NCBI GenBank assembly: GCA_031288955.1
Contig: JAITQJ010000183.1
Coordinates: forward strand, 1-7,195
Length of the DNA: 7,195 nucleotides
Reading direction: 5' to 3'
Source: Planctomycetaceae bacterium
Lineage (GTDB): Bacteria > Planctomycetota > Planctomycetia > Pirellulales > Thermoguttaceae
The stretch's first letter is position 1; each line of letters opens with the position of its first letter. The notes beneath the pieces are model-generated. The model ran no database searches. It saw nothing but the letters and a program-made list of their open reading frames with translations, and was not told the origin of the DNA. Positions 1 to 5,882 of the stretch are shown piece by piece. Position numbers and translations under genes: made by a program.

Positions 1-101
1 AAATGATTGAACGGGCGACCGCCTTTGAAGTTGCCCCGAACGTCGAGTCGCTGAAAATGGCACTCAAAGGTATCGAAGTAAAAGAGCCGGGCATTTTGTA
101 A
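1..101 (+). CDS. C-terminal end of an unrecognised protein (5' truncated)
   Basis: An open frame enters from the left edge (first full codon at 3) and ends at a TAA at 99-101, giving the last 32 residues. The tail contains the segment APNVESLKMALKGIEV and ends EPGIL. It looks like a soluble, mixed helical C-terminus with no membrane segment or metal motif. The 'NVxxLKxAL' pattern is loosely like the C-terminal helix of dihydrodipicolinate synthase/NAL-type aldolases, but the match is too short to name a family. Its start and ribosome binding site lie outside the window. The 110-base gap to the next gene holds no obvious intrinsic terminator. Confidence 0.6.
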   Translation, partial: MIERATAFEVAPNVESLKMALKGIEVKEPGIL

Positions 102-105
102 AATA

Positions 106-126
106 GAGAATTGATAATGGAGAATT
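106..126. repeat. Short AT-rich direct repeat (GAGAATT x2)
   Basis: GAGAATT occurs at 106-112 and again at 120-126, 14 bases apart, with ATAATG between them, just after the stop of the truncated first gene. From memory, strings of the type 'gagaattgataatggagaatt' recur between genes in several bacterial phyla, so this may be a remnant of a dispersed intergenic repeat. Only this one copy is visible here, so the dispersed nature is inference. Confidence 0.3.
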
Positions 127-151
127 AAGGGAAAACGGAAACCGTGATGCT

Positions 152-182
152 TTGAGATTCGTATCCTGATTGTCCATTTAAT
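152..182 (+). promoter_or_regulatory. Tentative promoter of the SHD1 protein gene
   Basis: TTGAGA at 152-157 is followed 19 bases later by TTTAAT at 177-182, upstream of the Shine-Dalgarno sequence AAGGA at 199-203. The spacer is longer than ideal and the -10 is only partly consensus, so this is the best candidate rather than a clear site. The same gap carries TATCCTGAT (162-170) and ATAATAAACAT (181-191), both of which recur upstream of the exported phosphoesterase gene. Confidence 0.3.
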
Positions 183-211
183 AATAAACATCTAACAGAA
201 GGACAACGATA

Positions 212-1135
212 ATGACAAACATTGAATTATGGGGTAAAAGGCTGGGTACTATTGCAGCGGCGGCTGCCGTGCTTTGTGTTTTTTCCGCAACGGCAGATGC
301 CCGAACGTGGAAATCCGCTAACGGCAAGTTTTCCACTCAAGCCGATTTCGTCGAACTGGATGCGGATGACAACGTCATCTTGAAAAACGAAGACGGCGAA
401 ACGTTTCCGGTGCCGCTCGCCAAACTGTCGTCCGAAGACAGGGGGTACGTAAAACGGCAGGCGAAAAAAACAAAAGGCGAAAGCGAAGACGAGGAGAAAA
501 AGGACAAAAAATCCGGTGCGAAAACGAAGTCCAAGTCTGTGTCGAAGGGCGAAGAGGCTGCCGAAGCGGAAGCGGAGGAAGCAGAAGAAGAGGAAAAGGA
601 AACGGAAAAGCCCAAGAAAACGTCTCCGGCAAGGAAGACAGCAGGCAAAACGGAAATAACTGTCGAAAGTATTGAGGAGGAACTGGAAGCCGAAATAGAG
701 AAGATTGAAGGCGGTAAGGACAAAGCGGACAAGAAGGCGGTGAAAATCAACGAAGCGAAAATTAAGGCGGGCGAGAAGATTTTGAAGCACGCCGAAGATT
801 CCGCAGACCGCTCGAAAGGTTACGAACTTTTGGCAGAAGTTCTGATTCCGGCAGCATTGAGCGGTGATGCCCGTGCGGAAAAAAAGTTGCGGACGTTAGC
901 CGAAGACGGAAAAAAAGATAAAAAACTTTCCCCTGCGGACAGAGGCAAGTTGTTGAAAAAATTTAATTTGCAGGCACCGGCAGCAAAAGCCGCTGCGCAC
1001 GATGAAGATGCCGATACCGCAGATGAGGAAGCGGCAGAGCAGCCGAAGCCGAGCAAGGGCGAGAGCAAGGTGAAAAATAACTTGAAAAATATGATTAACA
1101 AAGACAAACAAACTTCGGCGGAGGAAGACAAATAG
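212..1135 (+). CDS. Exported SHD1-domain protein with K/E-rich low-complexity body
   Basis: This 307-residue protein begins with a signal peptide: a charged start, a hydrophobic core at about 11-26 and a likely cleavage after ADA at residue 30. Residues 31-82 resemble SHD1 (SLA1 homology domain 1): R-T-W at the mature N-terminus, an aromatic/GKF strand, then 'VELDADDNVILKNEDGETF', 'VPLAKLS' and 'EDRGYVKR'. In eukaryotes SHD1 binds NPFxD-type peptides; in planctomycetes the domain is frequent in exported proteins of unknown role. Residues 83-160 are Lys/Glu-rich and probably disordered. About 160-255 is predicted helical and highly charged, with a more ordered stretch near 200-230. The tail is again charged. 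AAGGA at 199-203, 8 bases before the ATG, supports the start. A terminator follows the gene, so it is probably monocistronic. The domain call is fairly safe; the function is unknown, perhaps periplasmic or surface protein binding. Confidence 0.85.
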   Translation: MTNIELWGKRLGTIAAAAAVLCVFSATADARTWKSANGKFSTQADFVELDADDNVILKNEDGETFPVPLAKLSSEDRGYVKRQAKKTKGESEDEEKKDKKSGAKTKSKSVSKGEEAAEAEAEEAEEEEKETEKPKKTSPARKTAGKTEITVESIEEELEAEIEKIEGGKDKADKKAVKINEAKIKAGEKILKHAEDSADRSKGYELLAEVLIPAALSGDARAEKKLRTLAEDGKKDKKLSPADRGKLLKKFNLQAPAAKAAAHDEDADTADEEAAEQPKPSKGESKVKNNLKNMINKDKQTSAEEDK

Positions 1136-1181
1136 CGTTTTCAGAAGGGTTGTTCTCTAACCGGCACGAAAACGATAAGAG

Positions 1182-1212
1182 GCAGGGGTTTAATCCCCTG
1201 CTCCTGTTTTTT
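1182..1212 (+). terminator. Rho-independent terminator after the SHD1 gene
   Basis: GCAGGGG (1182-1188) pairs perfectly with CCCCTGC (1195-1201) around a six-base loop. The stem is followed after CTCCTG-like spacing by six T at 1207-1212. It lies about 45 bases past the stop of the SHD1 gene on the same strand. Confidence 0.8.
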
Positions 1213-1218
1213 AACCTG

Positions 1219-1279
1219 ATACAGAACAAATACAGACAGTTATGAAACAAGTCTATTATTTTCTGCGGTATTTGTCTGT
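1219..1279. repeat. Direct repeats and competing inverted repeats upstream of the flavoprotein gene
   Basis: ATACAGA occurs at 1219-1225 and 1230-1236, exactly 11 bases (one helical turn) apart. ACAAATAC (1226-1233) is the reverse complement of GTATTTGT (1268-1275). The overlapping ACAGACA (1232-1238) is the reverse complement of TGTCTGT (1273-1279). The two pairings share bases and exclude each other. All lie upstream of the TTGACA hexamer at 1304, so they could be operator-type sites or simply AT-rich chance. No known regulator motif is recognised. Confidence 0.35.
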
Positions 1280-1303
1280 TTTCCCCGCGTGTTTTCGATG
1301 CTA

Positions 1304-1331
1304 TTGACACTCCGCAAAAAGGGGGGATAAT
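1304..1331 (+). promoter_or_regulatory. Sigma70-like promoter overlapping the flavoprotein start
   Basis: A perfect TTGACA (1304-1309) is followed after 16 bases by GATAAT (1326-1331), five of six matches to TATAAT. The -10 hexamer covers the candidate ATG at 1330-1332. If this promoter is active the transcript would begin near 1338, downstream of that ATG, and translation would have to start inside the annotated reading frame. Confidence 0.5.
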
Positions 1332-3282
1332 GGTACAAAATACTCCTAACAACCTCCGACAAATGCCCGTCAATCAGGTCTTTTTGAAGAATTGCGCTGA
1401 CAAATTTAACAACCGAATGAAAGGAGCAACGCGGCGAGTCGTCATCTGTGCCGGTACCGGCTGCGTCGCAAACGGCTCCCTTGAAGTTTTCAAAAGCCTT
1501 GAACAAAAGGTCAAAGACTCCGGTATTGACATCGAAATCCTTCTCGATTACGAAGACGGTAAACCTGCCGAAAAAAAAGATTTTCTCCGCCTCTCCAAAA
1601 GCGGCTGTCAAGGCTTTTGCCAGCAAGGTCCGCTGTTAAGTATTGCACCGGACGGCATACTCTATACCAACGTCAAGGTTTCCGACGTTGACGAAATCGT
1701 TGAGAAAACGGTCAAAAATAAAGAGGTTATCGACCGCCTCTTGTATGTGGACAAACACAACGGCAATGCTCACTGTAAAGGGCAAGCCGACATTCCGTTC
1801 TATCAGCAGCAGCACCGTTTGACGCTGAAAGCCTGCGGCGTGTTCGAGCCGGAAGATATTTACGAGTACATCGCTAACGATGGTTACGAAGCCGCCCGAA
1901 AGGCTTGGCTTGATATGACTGCCGAAGCCGTTTGCGACGAAATGGAAGCCTCTGGTTTGAGAGGGCGCGGCGGCGGCGGTTTTCCGACCGGCAAAAAATG
2001 GAAATTCGCTCTCAAAGAAAAGAACGATACCAAATACGTTATTTGTAATGCCGACGAGGGCGACCCCGGTGCCTTTATGGACAGAAGCGTGATGGAGGGC
2101 AATCCGCACAGCGTTCTCGAAGGAATGATGATTGCCGCACGAGGAATTGGCGCAACCGCCGGCTACATTTATGTCCGGCTTGAATATCCGCTGGCAGTGC
2201 AGCGTGTCCGAAGAGCCGTTGCCGATGCCGAAAAACTCGGTATTCTCGGCAGTGATATTTTCGGTACCGGCAAGCCGTTTAAGATACACGTGATGGAAGG
2301 TGCTGGGGCGTTCGTTTGCGGTGAAGAGACGGCTCTGATTGCGTCCATCGAAGGCGACCGCGGAATGCCGAAACCGAAACCGCCGTTTCCTGCGCAAAGC
2401 GGTCTTTGGGGCAAACCGACGGTTATCAACAATGTTGAAACGCTTGCCGCCGTGCCATTCATTATCCTCAACGGAGCGAAAAAATACCGTGAAGTCGGGA
2501 CGGAAGGCTCGCCGGGAACGAAAACCTTCGCCTTAACCGGTCACGTCGTCAACACCGGTTTGATTGAAGTGCCGTTCGGGGCAACGCTGCGTAAAATTAT
2601 TTTCGACATCGGCGGCGGGGTGATTGACCAGCACGGTAAAATTTCTAACGACCAGTTCAAAGCCGTCCAAATCGGCGGTCCGTCGGGCGGCTGTCTGACG
2701 GAACAGCATCTTGATTTGCCTTTGGATTTCGATTCACTGAAAACAGTCGGGGCGATGGTCGGTTCCGGCGGCTTGGTAGTGATGAACAAGGGAACGTGTA
2801 TGGTGCAGATGGCGCGGTTCTTTATGCAGTTCACGCAAAATGAATCGTGCGGTAAATGTTTGCTGTGCCGGGAAGGAACGAAGCAGATGCTTGCACTTCT
2901 TGACGATATTATCGCCGGTGACGGAACGCAGGAGACGCTTGATTTGCTTGATACGGTGGCGAAAACCGTTCAGAAGGGTTCGCTGTGTGCATTGGGCAAG
3001 ACGGCACCGAATCCGGTGTTATCGACGATACGTAATTTCAAAGACGAGTTGTACGCACACGTATTTGACAAGAGTTGTCCGCCGGGACAGTGCAAGAGTC
3101 TGGCGAAGCCGGAGATATTGCCGGACAAATGTAAGGGCTGTACGGCTTGTGCGAAGAAATGTCCGGTTGAAGCGATAACCGGCGAGCGTAAGATGCCGCA
3201 TAAAATTGACCCGACAAAATGTATCAAGTGCGGCGAATGTTATCGTGCGTGCAAGTTCGGTGCCGTCATCGGGGTACAATAG
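1330..3282 (+). CDS. hndC: NuoF/HydB/HndC-type NAD(P)H-binding iron-sulfur flavoprotein
   Basis: This 650-residue protein has the domain order of the beta subunit of electron-bifurcating or NAD(P)-linked [FeFe]-hydrogenases and related complexes. A thioredoxin-like 2Fe-2S domain has Cys40, Cys45, Cys93 and Cys97 (C-x4-C, C-x3-C). The NuoF core has the FMN/NADH glycine loop RGRGGGGFPTGKKW (211-224), NADEGDPGAFMDR (240-252) and GAGAFVCGEETALI (324-337). An SLBB region lies near 398-450. The N3-type 4Fe-4S site is ESCGKCLLC (505-513) plus Cys553. Then come Cys583/Cys588 and a two-cluster ferredoxin (Cys601/604/607/611 and 631/634/637/641). All cluster ligands are present, so it looks functional, moving electrons between NAD(P)H, FMN and ferredoxin-like centres in the cytoplasm. 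No NuoE-type or hydrogenase catalytic subunit is adjacent, so its partner is unknown. The ATG at 1330 has a G-rich stretch (1321-1326) as a poor Shine-Dalgarno; Met12 (1363) and Met30 (1417) are in-frame alternatives, and conserved sequence begins only near residue 36. A formate dehydrogenase or plain NuoF role cannot be excluded. Confidence 0.9.
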   Translation: MVQNTPNNLRQMPVNQVFLKNCADKFNNRMKGATRRVVICAGTGCVANGSLEVFKSLEQKVKDSGIDIEILLDYEDGKPAEKKDFLRLSKSGCQGFCQQGPLLSIAPDGILYTNVKVSDVDEIVEKTVKNKEVIDRLLYVDKHNGNAHCKGQADIPFYQQQHRLTLKACGVFEPEDIYEYIANDGYEAARKAWLDMTAEAVCDEMEASGLRGRGGGGFPTGKKWKFALKEKNDTKYVICNADEGDPGAFMDRSVMEGNPHSVLEGMMIAARGIGATAGYIYVRLEYPLAVQRVRRAVADAEKLGILGSDIFGTGKPFKIHVMEGAGAFVCGEETALIASIEGDRGMPKPKPPFPAQSGLWGKPTVINNVETLAAVPFIILNGAKKYREVGTEGSPGTKTFALTGHVVNTGLIEVPFGATLRKIIFDIGGGVIDQHGKISNDQFKAVQIGGPSGGCLTEQHLDLPLDFDSLKTVGAMVGSGGLVVMNKGTCMVQMARFFMQFTQNESCGKCLLCREGTKQMLALLDDIIAGDGTQETLDLLDTVAKTVQKGSLCALGKTAPNPVLSTIRNFKDELYAHVFDKSCPPGQCKSLAKPEILPDKCKGCTACAKKCPVEAITGERKMPHKIDPTKCIKCGECYRACKFGAVIGVQ

Positions 3283-3292
3283 CCCCGTCGGC
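3262..3292 (+). terminator. Possible weak terminator/hairpin at the flavoprotein 3' end
   Basis: CGGGG (3270-3274) pairs with CCCCG (3283-3287) around the stop codon. GCCG (3262-3265) can pair with CGGC (3289-3292) across an asymmetric internal loop. T-rich sequence follows (3297-3310) but without an uninterrupted T run. It may attenuate rather than stop read-through into scpB. Confidence 0.35.
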
Positions 3293-3373
3293 AGAGTTTA
3301 TTTCACTTTTGACTATTCGCTTCTGTACAAACCGGAAAAAATCAAGGCTGGGAAACATATCTGGTGATACCTG

Positions 3374-4183
3374 ATGAATAGAGGTAAACTTTCAAAACCG
3401 GTTAATGATTCAGCGGAACTGTTCGGTGCTGCGGCGTTTGTGGAAACTCTTGACGAAGATGTTGACGGCGAAGAGGAAGGCGACATTCTGTCTTTCGATG
3501 CATTGAAGCACGCCTTCGCCAAAATCAATGCCTGCGAGGAAGAACTCAACGAAGTATTACCGTTTGAGGCAGCAGAAGAGGCAGAAGTGATAACCGCTGC
3601 CTCTTCTTTGGAAGACGATATTGCCGAAGCGGAATTCGACATTTGCGTTCGTAATGCGGAAACGCAACTTTCGCCCCGCTCGGTTATCGAAGCAATTCTT
3701 TTTACCGGCAATAAAGAAAACCGTCCGATACCGGCAGAACAGATTGCCGAAAAGATGCGGAATGTTTCGCCGGAAGAAATCGGCAGCGAAGTTGCTGCGC
3801 TGAACGAACAATATGTCCGTTTGCAAAAGCCGTACTGCATTATCAGCGAAAACGGCGGTTACCGGATGATTCTGCGCAGCGAATACGATTTGGTACGCAA
3901 AAACTTTTACGGCAAAGAACGGCGCGTCCGCCTTCCGCAGCAGGCGATTGACACGCTGGCGGTTGTTGCCTACAAACAGCCGGTAACGGCAGAAGTTGTT
4001 ACGAAAATACGGCAGGAACCGAGTCTGCCGCTGTTGAATCAACTTGTCAGACGAGGCTTGCTGCGGATAGAAAAGGCTGCCGAAGAGAAAAAGACGGTAT
4101 CATACTATCGTACATCAAAGCGGTTTCTGGAATTATTTCAACTCGAAACTCTTGCCGATTTGCCGACGCTTGAAGATGTGTGA
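3374..4183 (+). CDS. scpB: Segregation and condensation protein B with acidic N-terminal extension
   Basis: ScpB is the winged-helix partner that dimerises and binds the kleisin ScpA in the bacterial SMC condensin complex on the nucleoid. The conserved part starts near residue 97 with 'LSPRSVIEAILF'. The first winged helix runs to about 178. The second contains AIDTLAVVAYKQPVTAEVV (191-209), a KIR...LLNQLVRRGLLRI segment (211-232), YYRTSKRFLELF (244-255) and LADLPTLED (260-268), all typical of the family. The usual 'GRP' before the Y-x-T strand is replaced by EEKKTVS. The protein has 269 residues against roughly 180-220 usual, the excess being a strongly acidic, Ala/Glu-rich N-terminal segment of about 95 residues. 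The ATG at 3374 is the first ATG after an in-frame TGA at 3365-3367; its Shine-Dalgarno is weak. ScpA is not next to it in this window. It lies 91 bases after the flavoprotein gene with no strong terminator, so co-transcription is possible. Confidence 0.9.
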   Translation: MNRGKLSKPVNDSAELFGAAAFVETLDEDVDGEEEGDILSFDALKHAFAKINACEEELNEVLPFEAAEEAEVITAASSLEDDIAEAEFDICVRNAETQLSPRSVIEAILFTGNKENRPIPAEQIAEKMRNVSPEEIGSEVAALNEQYVRLQKPYCIISENGGYRMILRSEYDLVRKNFYGKERRVRLPQQAIDTLAVVAYKQPVTAEVVTKIRQEPSLPLLNQLVRRGLLRIEKAAEEKKTVSYYRTSKRFLELFQLETLADLPTLEDV

Positions 4184-4231
4184 TTGAGGGCGGTTATTTG
4201 GATAATAAACATTAGCCGCCTGTGCGGGGGA

Positions 4232-4261
4232 TTGAAAACACACGCATTATCCTGATATAAT
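4232..4261 (+). promoter_or_regulatory. Extended -10 promoter of the phosphoesterase gene
   Basis: TTGAAA (4232-4237), an 18-base spacer and a perfect TATAAT (4256-4261), preceded by TG at 4253-4254 in the TGnTATAAT arrangement of an extended -10 element. It lies 32 bases before the ATG, with AGGA (4281-4284) as Shine-Dalgarno. The element overlaps TATCCTGAT (4248-4256), which also occurs upstream of the SHD1 gene. Confidence 0.65.
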
Positions 4262-4293
4262 TAGTCTGTTCACTCTTTTCAGGAAAAAAACAA

Positions 4294-5340
4294 ATGAAAC
4301 GACGCGATTTTTTGCAAACAGCTGCCGCTGCAACGGCACTGTCCGTAACGGCTTCCTCTCTGCACGCACAAGAAGCCAAACCTAAACTTACCTTTGATGC
4401 TGCCGGTAAATTCAAAATTGCTCAATTTACCGATACACATTACCGTCTCGATAAGAAAGACATTGCCGTTGAATCCGTTCGGCTTATCGGCGAAACCATT
4501 GATGCCGAAAAACCGCAACTCGTTATCTATACCGGCGATATTGTAACGAACGGCAAAAAGTTTGACGGCAACGTGACGCAAGGCTGGGACGATATTCTCG
4601 CTCCGTGCATCGAACGGAAAGTGCCGTATGCCGTTGTTTTCGGCAATCACGACCACGAAAACGCCGAAATGTCCCGCCGCAAAATTGCCGAGTATATCGC
4701 CCAAAAGCCGTACAGCCTGTTGCAGCCGAATCCAGAAACCGTTCACGGCGATACATCGTACATTCTCGAAGTTCTGGACGGCGACAAACCGGCACACCTG
4801 CTCTATTGCCTCGATTCGCTTAATTACAGTTCAATCGTTCACGGTTATGATTGGTTCCGCCCAAGCCAGATTCAATGGTATCGGGAACAAAGTGCCGCTT
4901 ACACACAGAAGAACGGCGGAAAACCGGTGCCGGCACTGGCTTTTTTTCATATTCCGCTCAACGAATACGGTGAAATGATTCATTTCAAGGTACGGGACAA
5001 GCGGACTCTTATCGGTACACGCTACGAAGATGAATGTCCGGGAGCGATTAATTCGGGAATGTTTCTGGCGATGCGGGAGTGCGGCGACACGTTTGGAACG
5101 TTTGTTGGACACGACCACGTGAACGATTACGTCGGTCTTTGGCACGGTATTGCGTTGACTTTCGGACGCTGGTCGGGAACGGCGACGACTTACGGCGGCG
5201 ACAAAAAGATTCACGGTTCGCGGCTCATTGAGTTATCGAAGGACGGCGGCAGAACGTTCAAAACCTGGATATACCAGCGCGGCGGCGAAAAGTTTGACGC
5301 AATCAGCGTTCCGCAGGACTTGACGGCAAAAAAAGGTTGA
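4294..5340 (+). CDS. Tat-exported calcineurin-like metallophosphoesterase
   Basis: This 348-residue hydrolase is predicted to leave the cytoplasm folded. The N-terminus MKRRDFLQ carries a twin-arginine motif, followed by an Ala-rich hydrophobic stretch and a likely cleavage after SLHA (residue 25). The metallophosphoesterase motifs appear in order: D-T-H at 47-49 (Asp47, His49), G-D at 81-82, G-N-H-D at 117-120, the histidine in FFHIP (His219) and G-H-D-H at 272-275. All ligands for a two-metal centre are present, so it should be active as a phosphomonoesterase or diesterase. The overall pattern resembles the Dcr2/PAP29-like purple acid phosphatase branch; the substrate is unknown. A role in scavenging phosphate from organic esters in the periplasm is inference. 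AGGA 9 bases before the ATG and the promoter at 4232-4261 support the start. A 9-bp hairpin lies just after the stop. It appears monocistronic. Confidence 0.88.
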   Translation: MKRRDFLQTAAAATALSVTASSLHAQEAKPKLTFDAAGKFKIAQFTDTHYRLDKKDIAVESVRLIGETIDAEKPQLVIYTGDIVTNGKKFDGNVTQGWDDILAPCIERKVPYAVVFGNHDHENAEMSRRKIAEYIAQKPYSLLQPNPETVHGDTSYILEVLDGDKPAHLLYCLDSLNYSSIVHGYDWFRPSQIQWYREQSAAYTQKNGGKPVPALAFFHIPLNEYGEMIHFKVRDKRTLIGTRYEDECPGAINSGMFLAMRECGDTFGTFVGHDHVNDYVGLWHGIALTFGRWSGTATTYGGDKKIHGSRLIELSKDGGRTFKTWIYQRGGEKFDAISVPQDLTAKKG

Positions 5341-5352
5341 GTCTGGGAGCAG

Positions 5353-5373
5353 TTTGTCCAATGTTTGGGCAAA
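5353..5373 (+). terminator. Short hairpin after the phosphoesterase gene, terminator role uncertain
   Basis: TTTGTCCAA (5353-5361) pairs with TTGGGCAAA (5365-5373) around a three-base loop, nine pairs with one G-U. It starts 13 bases past the stop. No T run follows, so it is not a canonical intrinsic terminator; it may be a 3'-end stabilising hairpin. Confidence 0.4.
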
Positions 5374-5474
5374 TAAACACAGATTTATGTCAAGAGAACG
5401 AAAAAAATTGCCGAAAAAGGAAAAATCCTTGATTGATATACTATTTTTTCTAAAAAAATTGTATATTATGAAAA

Positions 5475-5499
5475 AGCCGTCGGTATTGAGCCGGCGGTT
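5475..5499 (+). promoter_or_regulatory. 5' leader hairpin before the hyperacidic protein gene
   Basis: AGCCGTCGG (5475-5483) pairs with CCGGCGGTT (5491-5499), nine pairs including two G-U, around a seven-base loop. It sits between a very A/T-rich stretch (5401-5475) that probably holds the promoter (TATATT at 5462-5467 is one -10 candidate, with no good -35) and the strong Shine-Dalgarno AAAGGAGA at 5521-5528. Its role is not evident: leader stabilisation or protein binding are possible. Confidence 0.45.
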
Positions 5500-5535
5500 G
5501 ACGAATTAACCCCCGATAACAAAGGAGATTTTTCC

Positions 5536-5874
5536 GTGACCAAGACAGTAAGCATTTCCCGCCGGTTGAAAGACGCTCGTGTTGACATTGCCCCGTTCTG
5601 GAACGCAAACCATTCGTTGTGTAAGCAGGTCATCGTTGCCGCTGCCGATGAAGACGAAGATGATGACGAAGAAGACGAAGAGTGGGACGAAGATGAGGAA
5701 GACGACGAAGAAGACGAGGACTGGGACGAGGACGAAGAGGACTGGGATGACGAGTTCGATGAAGATGAGGACTGGGAGGAAGACGACGAGGACGAAGAAG
5801 ACGAAGACTGGGACGAAGATGAGGAAGACGAAGACTGGGAGGAAGATGAAGACGAGGAAGAAGCGGAGGAGTGA
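5536..5874 (+). CDS. Small hyperacidic Asp/Glu protein punctuated by Trp
   Basis: This 112-residue protein starts at GTG. AAAGGAGA (5521-5528), with GGAG 8 bases before the start, is the best Shine-Dalgarno in the window and fixes the start. Residues 1-37 are ordinary and mildly basic (RRLKDAR near 9-15, a Cys at 29), with no clear signal peptide. Residues 38-112 are 67 Asp/Glu out of 75; the rest are Trp50, 63, 70, 80, 92 and 101, Phe74 and one Ala. WDEDEED occurs three times (50, 63 and 92). There is no basic residue after Lys30. The tail must be disordered at neutral pH and strongly negative, and could bind cations or basic proteins or mimic nucleic acid; none of this is shown. Similar D/E/W-rich small proteins are, to my recollection, seen in planctomycetes but lack a named family. 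The stop lies 8 bases from the convergent rsmA stop. Confidence 0.75.
   Translation: MTKTVSISRRLKDARVDIAPFWNANHSLCKQVIVAAADEDEDDDEEDEEWDEDEEDDEEDEDWDEDEEDWDDEFDEDEDWEEDDEDEEDEDWDEDEEDEDWEEDEDEEEAEE
5683..5831 (+). repeat. Internal DNA repeat within the acidic gene
   Basis: A 23-base block beginning TGGGACGAAGATGAGG is present identically at 5683-5705 and 5809-5831, 126 bases (42 codons) apart. The intervening sequence is built from similar GAC/GAA/GAT/GAG units. The exact in-frame duplication suggests growth by slippage or unequal exchange, although limited codon choice for Asp/Glu also favours identity. Confidence 0.6.
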
Positions 5875-5882
5875 TTTCCGGC

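Noticed and set aside
227..790. Long minus-strand open frame (187 codons) opposite the SHD1 gene
   Set aside because: It is the antisense shadow of a Lys/Glu-rich sequence (Phe/Leu/Arg-rich product), with no domain or Shine-Dalgarno.
1636..2397. 253-codon minus-strand open frame inside the flavoprotein gene
   Set aside because: The plus-strand frame there encodes unmistakable NuoF motifs; the antisense product matches nothing and is a codon-bias shadow.
4189..4220. GGCGG...CCGCC hairpin after scpB as terminator
   Set aside because: Eight pairs with a G-U and a 16-base loop, followed by a G-rich stretch instead of T; not convincing.
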